Assembly (NCBI RefSeq): GCF_900107925.1
Contig: NZ_FNUJ01000001.1
Coordinates: forward strand, 124,001 to 188,000
Origin: Amycolatopsis pretoriensis
GTDB lineage: Bacteria; Actinomycetota; Actinomycetes; Mycobacteriales; Pseudonocardiaceae
Direction of reading: 5' to 3'
Length of the DNA stretch: 64,000 nucleotides
Translations under genes and position numbers: made by a program
The notes under the pieces: generated by a model
Database searches by the model: none
What the model was told of the DNA's origin: nothing
Seen by the model: only the letters and a program-made list of their open reading frames with translations
Shown: positions 58,290 through 64,000 of the stretch, piece by piece
How positions within the stretch are numbered: the first letter of the stretch is position 1
Layout: every line of letters starts with the position of its first letter

Positions 58290-59774
58290 ATGCCTGTGCC
58301 CTCCCTGCTTCCCGCCCGGCCGGCCTGGCTGTCGCCGAAGGTCGCGCGCACCGAGGTGCTCGCCGGCCTGGTCGTCGCGCTCGCGCTGATCCCCGAAGCG
58401 ATCTCCTTCTCGATCATCGCCGGGGTCGACCCGAGCATCGGCCTGTTCGCCTCCTTCACCATGGCCGTCGTGATCTCGGTCGCGGGCGGCCGCGCGGCGA
58501 TGATCTCCGCGGCCACCGGCGCGATCGCGCTCGTCGTCGCGCCGCTCGCGCGCGAGCACGGCCTCGGCTACCTCGTCGCGACCGTGATCCTCGGCGGGCT
58601 CTTCCAGATCGTGCTCGGTTCCCTCGGCGTCGCGAAGCTGATGCGGTTCGTGCCGCGCAGCGTCATGGTCGGGTTCGTCAACGCGCTCGCCATCCTGATC
58701 TTCCTGGCCCAGGTCCCCGCGCTGATCGACGTGCCGTGGCCGGTCTACCCGCTCTTCGCCGCCGGCCTGCTGATCATGGTGTTCTTCCCCAAGCTCACCC
58801 GGGCGGTGCCCGCGCCGCTGGTGGCCATCGTGGCGCTCACCGCGCTGACGATCGCCGCCGGCATCAGCGTCCCGACGGTCGGGGACAAGGGTGCGCTGCC
58901 GTCGTCGCTGCCGGTCCCGGGCCTGCCGGACGTCCCGTTCACCTGGGACACCCTGACGCTGCTCGCGCCCTACGCGCTCGCGTTCGCCCTCGTCGGGCTG
59001 ATGGAGTCGCTGATGACCGCCAAGCTCGTCGACGACCTCACCGACACGCGCTCGAACAAGACCCGCGAGGCGATCGGGCAGGGCATCGCCAACGTCGTCA
59101 CCGGGATCTTCGGCGGCATGGGCGGCTGCGCGATGATCGGCCAGACGATGATCAACGTCCGGACCGCCGGCGCCCGCACCCGGCTCTCGACGTTCCTCGC
59201 GGGGACGTTCCTGATGGTCCTGTGCCTCGTGTTCGGCCCGGTCGTCTCCGACATCCCGATGGCCGCGCTGGTCGCGGTGATGGTGCTGGTCGCCTTCGGC
59301 ACTTTCGACTGGCACAGCATCGCCCCGGCCACGCTCAAGCGGATGCCCGCGGGCGAGCTCACCGTCATGGTCGTGACGGTCGCGATCGTGGTGGCCACCG
59401 GCAACCTCGCGATCGGCGTGGTCGTCGGCAGCATCACGGCGGTGGTCATCTTCGCCCGCCGCGTCGCGCGGTCGGTCGACGTCACCGCGGCCACCGACCC
59501 GGACGGCACCCAGGTCGTCTACGCGGTGACCGGCGAGCTGTTCTTCGCCTCCAGCAACGACCTCGTCTCCCGGTTCGACTACGCCGGCGACCCGGACAGC
59601 GTCGTCATCGACCTCACCGGCGCCCGCATCTGGGACGCCTCCACCGTCGCCACCCTCGACGCGGTCACTGCGAAGTACGCGAGCCGCGGCAAGTCCGTGG
59701 AGATCGCCGGGCTCGACCGGCGCAGCGCGTCCGTGCACGGCAGGCTCTCCGGGGAACTCACCGGGAGCCACTGA
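58290..59774 (+). CDS. SulP-family anion transporter with STAS domain
   Basis: The protein has 494 residues. The SulP start is clear (LAGLVVALALIPEAISFSII followed by AGVDPSIGLFASF). About 10-12 membrane helices and a C-terminal STAS domain (residues about 405-485, with VVIDLTGARIWDASTVATLD) follow. Substrate may be sulfate, bicarbonate or another anion. ATG 58290 has no clear ribosome site; GTG 58296 is possible. The stop overlaps the convergent LysR stop by 17 bases. Confidence 0.9.
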   Translation: MPVPSLLPARPAWLSPKVARTEVLAGLVVALALIPEAISFSIIAGVDPSIGLFASFTMAVVISVAGGRAAMISAATGAIALVVAPLAREHGLGYLVATVILGGLFQIVLGSLGVAKLMRFVPRSVMVGFVNALAILIFLAQVPALIDVPWPVYPLFAAGLLIMVFFPKLTRAVPAPLVAIVALTALTIAAGISVPTVGDKGALPSSLPVPGLPDVPFTWDTLTLLAPYALAFALVGLMESLMTAKLVDDLTDTRSNKTREAIGQGIANVVTGIFGGMGGCAMIGQTMINVRTAGARTRLSTFLAGTFLMVLCLVFGPVVSDIPMAALVAVMVLVAFGTFDWHSIAPATLKRMPAGELTVMVVTVAIVVATGNLAIGVVVGSITAVVIFARRVARSVDVTAATDPDGTQVVYAVTGELFFASSNDLVSRFDYAGDPDSVVIDLTGARIWDASTVATLDAVTAKYASRGKSVEIAGLDRRSASVHGRLSGELTGSH

Positions 59775-60651
59775 CCGGCGCGGGGTCGATGCCCAGCAGC
59801 TCGACGAAGGCCGTCGCCGCCGGGGTCGGGTTCGTCTCCGCCCAGATCACGTACTCCACCCGGGCCGGGGCGTCGGTGATCTCGATCGTCACCACGCCCG
59901 CCAGCTGGGGGGCGTACCCCGACGGCAGCATCGCCACCCCCAGCCCGGGGCCGACCAGGCGCGGCACGTAGTCCGCGCTCGTCACCTCGTACGCCACCTC
60001 GCGGTCGAGGCCCGCGGCCGCGAACGCCTGGTCGGACTGCGCGCGTCCGGCCGTGCCCGGTGGGAGGTCGACGAACACCTCCGCCGCCAGGCGCTTGAGG
60101 CTGACGGCCGGTTCGCCGGCGAGGGGGTGGTCCGGGGCCACCACCGCGATCAGGTGCCCGCGGGCCAGCTCGCGGACCGCGACGCCGCGCGGGGTCTGCG
60201 TCGTGGGCAGGCCGAGGAACGCCACGTCGAGGCTGCCGTCGCGGACCTGCTCGATCAGGTCGTCGCTCGCCCCGACCCGCAGGCTGATGCGCACCTGGGC
60301 GTACCGGTCGTGGAACTCGCGGATCGCGGCCGGGACGTCGGCCGCGGTGACCGTCGGGATCAGGCCGACCGCCAGCCGCCCGCGCACTTCGCCGATCGCC
60401 GCCGCGACCTCGGCCGCCGCCCGCTCCGCCGCGGCCAGGCACTGACGTGCCGCCGGCAGGAACGCCTCGCCCGCCGGGGTCAGCCGCACCCGGCGGCTCG
60501 TCCGCTCGAACAGCCGCGCGCCGAGCTCGCGCTCGAGCCGCGCGACCTGGTGGCTCAGCGCCGACTGGACGACCAGGCACCGCTCGGCGGCCCGGGTGAA
60601 GCTGGTCGTTTCGGCGATCGCGACGACGTACCGCAGCTGCTGGAGTTCCAC
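59758..60651 (-). CDS. LysR-family transcriptional regulator
   Basis: The protein has 297 residues from GTG 60651 (MELQQLRYVVAIAET), the normal LysR start; a GTG at 60669 would add six residues. The HTH is SFTRAAERCLVVQSALSHQV, and the effector domain includes RLAVGLIPTVTAADVPAAI. The gene is divergent from the EamA exporter at 60730 with 78 bases between, the usual arrangement for a LysR protein controlling its neighbour. Confidence 0.92.
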   Translation of the reverse strand: MELQQLRYVVAIAETTSFTRAAERCLVVQSALSHQVARLERELGARLFERTSRRVRLTPAGEAFLPAARQCLAAAERAAAEVAAAIGEVRGRLAVGLIPTVTAADVPAAIREFHDRYAQVRISLRVGASDDLIEQVRDGSLDVAFLGLPTTQTPRGVAVRELARGHLIAVVAPDHPLAGEPAVSLKRLAAEVFVDLPPGTAGRAQSDQAFAAAGLDREVAYEVTSADYVPRLVGPGLGVAMLPSGYAPQLAGVVTIEITDAPARVEYVIWAETNPTPAATAFVELLGIDPAPVSGSR

Positions 60652-60729
60652 CCATCCATCTTGAACCACGATCGCTGCGGTGACGAACATGTGTTGGACT
60701 CATCGATCGGCGACCGGTGGAATCGACGT

Positions 60730-61638
60730 ATGACCAGTCAGCTCCAGCGCGCGGAACCCCGCCGCGTGGACCTCCCGCGCATCGCGCTCACCGCGGCGGC
60801 TCCCGCCGTGTGGGGCACCACCTACCTCGTCACCACCGAGTTCCTCCCCGCCGGCCACCCGCTCTTCGCCGGCCTCCTGCGCGCGCTGCCCGCCGGGCTC
60901 ATCGCGCTGGCCCTGACCCGGACGCTGCCGCGCGGCGCCTGGTGGGGCAAGGCCGCCGTGCTCGGCGTGCTCAACATCGGCCTCTTCCTGCCGCTGCTGT
61001 TCGTCGCCGCGCAGCGCCTGCCCGGCGGTGTCGCCGCGACGCTCGGGGCCGCGCAGCCGCTCGTCGTCGCCGTCCTGTCCGTGCCGCTGCTGCGCGAACG
61101 CCTGTCCGGGTGGCGGCTCGGCTGGGGCGTGGCGGGCATGGCGGGTGTCGGCCTGGTCGTGCTCGGCCCGGCGGCGGCGTTCGACGGCGCCGGCGTCGCG
61201 GCGGGCCTCGGCGGCGCCGCCACGATGGCGCTCGGCGTGACGCTGACCAAACGCTGGGGACGGCCGGCAGGCGTCGGTCCGGCCGCGTTCGCCGGCTGGC
61301 AGCTCACCGCGGGCGGGCTCTTCCTCCTGCCGCTCACGGCTTTCCTCGAAGGCGCGCCGCCACCGATCGACGGCCGGGCGGCGCTCGGCTACCTCTGGCT
61401 GGGCCTGATCGGCGGCCTGCTGACCTACTCGCTGTGGTTCCGCGGCGTGACGACGCTGCCGGTCGCGTCGGTGGCCCTGCTGGGGCTGTTGTCCCCGCTG
61501 GTCGCGGCGCTGCTCGGCGCGGTCGTGCTGGGCCAGACCCTCGGCTCGGTCCAGCTCGCCGGGTTCGCGCTCGCCCTGGCCGCGCTCGTCGCCGGCCAGC
61601 TCTCCGGTCCGTCCGTCCGGAAAGGACAGTCGCGATGA
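60730..61638 (+). CDS. EamA-family (DMT) transporter
   Basis: The protein has 302 residues with about ten helices in two EamA repeats (first WGTTYLVTTEFLPAG, second LGYLWLGLIGGLLTYSLWF). Probably exports an amino acid-like metabolite or drug. The last helix and the stop region (residues 274-302) lie inside a 197-base unit that is repeated three times. The stop overlaps the next ATG (ATGA). Likely controlled by the divergent LysR. Confidence 0.88.
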   Translation: MTSQLQRAEPRRVDLPRIALTAAAPAVWGTTYLVTTEFLPAGHPLFAGLLRALPAGLIALALTRTLPRGAWWGKAAVLGVLNIGLFLPLLFVAAQRLPGGVAATLGAAQPLVVAVLSVPLLRERLSGWRLGWGVAGMAGVGLVVLGPAAAFDGAGVAAGLGGAATMALGVTLTKRWGRPAGVGPAAFAGWQLTAGGLFLLPLTAFLEGAPPPIDGRAALGYLWLGLIGGLLTYSLWFRGVTTLPVASVALLGLLSPLVAALLGAVVLGQTLGSVQLAGFALALAALVAGQLSGPSVRKGQSR

Positions 61639-62140
61639 AGATCGCCGTGGTGGGTGCCGCCGGCATGGTCGGCTCCCGCGTCCTCTCCGAAGCCGCTCGG
61701 CGCGGCCATGACCTGCTCGCGGTCCTGCGGGCGCGGCGCCCGGCCGTGCAGCTCGCCGGGTTCGTGCTCGCCCTGGCCGCGCTGGTCGCCGGCCAGCTCT
61801 CCGGCCCGTCCGTCCGGAAAGGACAGTCTCGATGAAGATCGCCGTGGTGGGTGCCGCCGGCATGGTCGGCTCCCGCGTCCTCTCCGAAGCCGCGAGGCGC
61901 GGCCATGACCTGCTCGCGGTCCTGCGGGCGCGGCGCCCGGCCGTGCAGCTCGCCGGGGTTCGCGCTCGCCCTGGCCGCGCTCGTCGCCGGCCAGCTCTCC
62001 GGTCCGTCCGTCCGGAAAGGACAGTCCCGATGAAGATCGCCGTGGTTGGTGCCGCCGGCATGGTCGGTTCTCGTGTCCTCGCTGAAGCCGCGAGGCGTGG
62101 CCATGACCTGCTCGCGATCCTGCGGACGCGGCGTCCGGCC
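61549..62140 (+). repeat. Tandem triplication of the EamA/NAD-binding gene junction
   Basis: Three direct copies, 61549-61745 (197 bases), 61746-61942 (197) and 61943-62140 (198, with one extra G), each contain the last helix of the EamA gene, its stop and ATGA overlap, and the first 36 codons of the Rossmann gene. Copies 1 and 2 are nearly identical. Copy 3 carries several extra substitutions after its start codon (for example GGTTGGTGCC, GGTTCTCGTGTCCTCGC). The period is not a multiple of three. No transposase or terminal inverted repeats are seen. Confidence 0.92.
61635..61835 (+). CDS. Chimeric mini-gene created by the triplication
   Basis: This 66-codon frame joins the Rossmann start (MKIAVVGAAGMVGSR) to the final EamA helix (LALAALVAGQLSGPS) because one repeat unit runs directly into the next. 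It keeps the native ribosome site (GGAAAGGA) and is linked by ATGA overlaps on both sides, so ribosomes should translate it. The product is probably non-functional, or a small membrane peptide. Confidence 0.55.
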   Translation: MKIAVVGAAGMVGSRVLSEAARRGHDLLAVLRARRPAVQLAGFVLALAALVAGQLSGPSVRKGQSR

Positions 62141-62659
62141 GTCCTGCCGCCCGGCGTCGGCACCGCCGAAGCCGACGCGAGCGACAGCCTCCGGATGGCC
62201 ACGCTGTTCGCGGGCACCGACACGGTCGTGGCCGCGGCCCGTCCCGCACCGGGGCAGGAGCACACCGTCGGCGCCATGACGACGGCGCTGCTCGACGCGG
62301 CCGCGACGGCGGGCACCCGTGTCCTCGTCGTCGGCGGCGCGGGCCCGCTGCACGTCCCCGGCGGCGGGCTCGTCCTCGACGACCCGCGGTACGTCCCGCC
62401 CGAGTACCGCGCCATCGCCGGCGCGAGCGCCGCGCAGCTGGCCGTCTGCCGGGCGCACCCGGCCGCCGACTGGGTCTACCTGAGCCCGCCCGCGCTCCTC
62501 GAGCCCGGCGCCCGGACCGGCGGCTACCGCCGCGGCACGACGACGCTGCTGACCCGGCCCGACGGCACGTCCGCCATCTCGGCCGAAGACCTCGCGACGG
62601 CGGTCGTCGACGAGCTCGAAGACGCCGGTGCGGACCGGCACTTCACGGTCGGCTACTGA
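61832..62659 (+). CDS. NAD(P)-binding Rossmann protein with duplicated N-terminus
   Basis: The frame from ATG 61832 has 275 codons. Its first 36 residues repeat the Rossmann start, a junk linker (VRARPGRARRRPALRS) follows, and the real protein begins at ATG 62030 (209 aa). The read-through is possible only because copy 3 has one extra G. The 209-aa core has GAAGMVGSR at residues 7-15 and an atypical SDR/NmrA-like body (VVGGAGPLHVPGG, then VYLSPPALLEPGARTG), similar to YwnB/NAD(P)H-binding proteins. Both starts have the same ribosome site. Which one is used is unknown; 62030 is ancestral. Confidence 0.78.
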   Translation: MKIAVVGAAGMVGSRVLSEAARRGHDLLAVLRARRPAVQLAGVRARPGRARRRPALRSVRPERTVPMKIAVVGAAGMVGSRVLAEAARRGHDLLAILRTRRPAVLPPGVGTAEADASDSLRMATLFAGTDTVVAAARPAPGQEHTVGAMTTALLDAAATAGTRVLVVGGAGPLHVPGGGLVLDDPRYVPPEYRAIAGASAAQLAVCRAHPAADWVYLSPPALLEPGARTGGYRRGTTTLLTRPDGTSAISAEDLATAVVDELEDAGADRHFTVGY

Positions 62660-63086
62660 CCTTGGTCTCGCACCGCACCTGCGGCGCCGCCTCGGTCCCG
62701 GACGCGACGCAGTCGACGCCCTGGCCCGGCCCGGGAACGGGGTAGGCGAAGACGGTCGGCGCGTCGCTGTCCCGGCCGGCGGCGAACTTGATGACCGTCG
62801 GCTGCCACGAACCGGTGCCGTGCAGGACTTTCGAGTAGTACGCGGTGTGCGGGCCGATGGTGGTGCCCATGCCTTCGCCGTCGGCGTTCAGCTCGTGCAC
62901 GGTCAGCACGTAGTCCCCGGCGGTGTACTTGCCCTGGCCCTCGTGCCCGGCCTCGGCCGGGGTCGCGCTGACGACCTCGGGCGCGACCGGGTCGGCGGCG
63001 GTGGCGATGACGGTGGCCCCGATCGCCACCACCGCGGCCCCGGCGGCGACCGAAATGACCCCGATCCTCCTGGCGGTGAAGTCCAT
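62643..63086 (-). CDS. Small secreted or membrane-anchored protein
   Basis: The protein has 147 residues from ATG 63086. A hydrophobic N-terminal segment (IGVISVAAGAAVVAIGATVI) is a signal peptide or anchor. The mature part is beta-rich with VLTVHELNADGEGMG and two Cys near the C-terminus (GVDCVASG and VRCETK), likely a disulfide. No domain recognised. Its 3' end overlaps that of the convergent Rossmann gene by 17 bases. Confidence 0.65.
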   Translation of the reverse strand: MDFTARRIGVISVAAGAAVVAIGATVIATAADPVAPEVVSATPAEAGHEGQGKYTAGDYVLTVHELNADGEGMGTTIGPHTAYYSKVLHGTGSWQPTVIKFAAGRDSDAPTVFAYPVPGPGQGVDCVASGTEAAPQVRCETKVSSRP

Positions 63087-63167
63087 GACGATCAAGCTAG
63101 GCGGGGGCGCGGGCCACCACCTCGGCCGAAGGGACAGCGGATCTCGTCCTTTCGGCCGAGGTCGGGG

Positions 63168-63734
63168 TCAGGGGCCGAGGAGCTCGTAGGTCAGCAGGGC
63201 CAGGGCGGTCCCGACCGTGCGCGTGCCGATCAGCCGGGCGGGCTTGACGGCCGCCGGGAAGAGCCGCGCGCCCGTGCCGGCCACGAACGGGTAGACCATC
63301 AGCCGCAGCTCGTCGGCCAGGTCGTGCTCGATCAGCGGGCGGACCAGCTTTCCGCTGCCGTACACGACGATTTCCCCGCTCACCTCCTCCTTCAGCCGCG
63401 TGACCTCCTTGACGACGTCGCCCGCCAGGACCGTCGCCTCGCCCCAGCCGTCGTCGACGGCGGTGGAGGAGACGACGTACTTCGGCAGGGCGCGCAACCG
63501 GTCCGCCCACTCACCGGTGCGGGACGCCCAGCCCCGGTTCAGGAAGTACGTGTGCGTCCGCCGGCCCATCAAGAGGGCCGAGGCCTCCACCGCCTCCGCG
63601 TATTCGGCCTCGGCCCAGGCCGCGCGGTCGTCTTCGCCGATCCGGGTGAACCAGCTGACCGACCCCTCGTCGCCGGTCGGGTCTTCGATGACCCCGTCGA
63701 GCGTGATGTTCTCGCTGATGATCAGTTTTCCCAT
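63168..63734 (-). CDS. Dihydrofolate reductase-family (RibD C-terminal-like) protein
   Basis: The protein has 188 residues. The family start is MGKLIISENITLDGVIEDPT, followed by ALLMGRRTHTYF and the NADPH-binding segment GEIVVYGSGKLVRPLIEHDL. These YwjB/YyaP-like proteins are common in actinomycetes and their substrate is usually unknown. It is divergent from a sigma factor gene 103 bases away. Confidence 0.88.
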   Translation of the reverse strand: MGKLIISENITLDGVIEDPTGDEGSVSWFTRIGEDDRAAWAEAEYAEAVEASALLMGRRTHTYFLNRGWASRTGEWADRLRALPKYVVSSTAVDDGWGEATVLAGDVVKEVTRLKEEVSGEIVVYGSGKLVRPLIEHDLADELRLMVYPFVAGTGARLFPAAVKPARLIGTRTVGTALALLTYELLGP

Positions 63735-63837
63735 GCCGGGGCAGACGCCGTGACGACCGGAAAGGGGTCGGCCGCCCCCTTCGCGTCCCTCGCGGCGTCC
63801 GTACAGGATGGAAGCGCGAGCAGGGAGACGAGGCCGG

Positions 63838-64000
63838 ATGGGAACCGAACTGATCGGGCGGGCGCGGGCCGGCGACGGCGAGGCGTTCCGCGCGCTGACC
63901 GAGCCGCACCACCGCGAGCTGCAGGTGCACTGCTACCGGATGCTCGGCTCGTTCCAGGACGCCGAGGACGCCCTGCAGGACACGTTGCTCTCCGCCTGGC
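63838..64000 (+). CDS. ECF sigma factor, 3' truncated by the window
   Basis: The first 54 residues are visible from ATG 63838 (GGGAGACGAGG upstream). [20 protein letters not shown] and [20 protein letters not shown] followed by DTLLSAW are the region 2 pattern of SigJ/SigG-type sigma factors (the group with a C-terminal SnoaL-like domain). The rest lies beyond the window. Confidence 0.85.
   Translation, partial: MGTELIGRARAGDGEAFRALTEPHHRELQVHCYRMLGSFQDAEDALQDTLLSAW

Noticed and set aside
61549..62140. Insertion sequence or integron-like element as the source of the repeats
   Set aside because: No transposase, terminal inverted repeats or target duplications; the unit is purely the native gene junction.

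Overview
The window is very GC-rich, with dense genes, many GTG starts, stop/start overlaps (ATGA, GTGA, TGATG), Tat signals on secreted glycosidases, and abundant TetR/HxlR/ArsR/PucR regulators plus a SigB/F-type sigma factor. This fits a soil actinomycete. A Pseudonocardiaceae such as Amycolatopsis is my best guess from general style only. I saw no rRNA, tRNA, CRISPR array or transposase.

Layout. 1-7980: the right end of an extracellular contractile injection system (eCIS) locus (unknown protein, eCIS-type AAA+ ATPase, 98-aa protein). It faces a convergent two-gene unit encoding a 1262-aa membrane-active candidate cargo and a small HEAT-like partner. A STAS anti-anti-sigma protein follows. 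8100-20100: a promoter with paired operators drives four overlapping or tightly spaced secreted glycosidases (GH78, GH106-like, GH106, GH127/146-like with LamG) suited to rhamnose- and arabinose-rich pectin. 20300-23226: small and unknown genes, and a GNAT-glyoxalase fusion broken by one base. 23268-26405: FAD monooxygenase, membrane protein and TetR regulator behind a long inverted repeat. 26410-28102: SDR and TetR divergent across three phased operators. 28112-35829: HxlR/MFS pair, a decayed flavin monooxygenase, and a complete oligopeptide-type ABC importer. 35889-40101: CMD-fold protein, XRE regulator, a decayed alcohol dehydrogenase, HD protein, GlxA-type regulator and acetoin-reductase-like SDR.

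40146-44995: a 1541-aa polymorphic toxin with a WXG-like N-terminus, an Rhs/YD core, and a C-terminus carrying the catalytic-residue pattern of CD38-type ADP-ribosyl cyclases (an NAD-destroying toxin). No full-sized immunity gene is next to it. 45282-49529: ArsR regulator, small protein, epoxide hydrolase and TetR divergent across twin operators, SigB/F-like sigma factor and a secreted beta-propeller. 49777-53946: a perfect CebR-like operator ahead of a four-domain acetylesterase-mannanase and a PL11 rhamnogalacturonan lyase. 53997-58173: PucR regulator and a two-subunit molybdenum hydroxylase. 58290-64000: SulP transporter, LysR, EamA exporter, a 197-bp tandem triplication spanning an operon junction, an NAD-binding protein, a secreted protein, a DHFR-family protein and the start of an ECF sigma factor.

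Main themes are contact- or injection-based antagonism (eCIS cargo, Rhs-NADase) and plant cell wall degradation under carbohydrate-responsive operators. Several small transcription units are probably controlled by self-encoded repressors.
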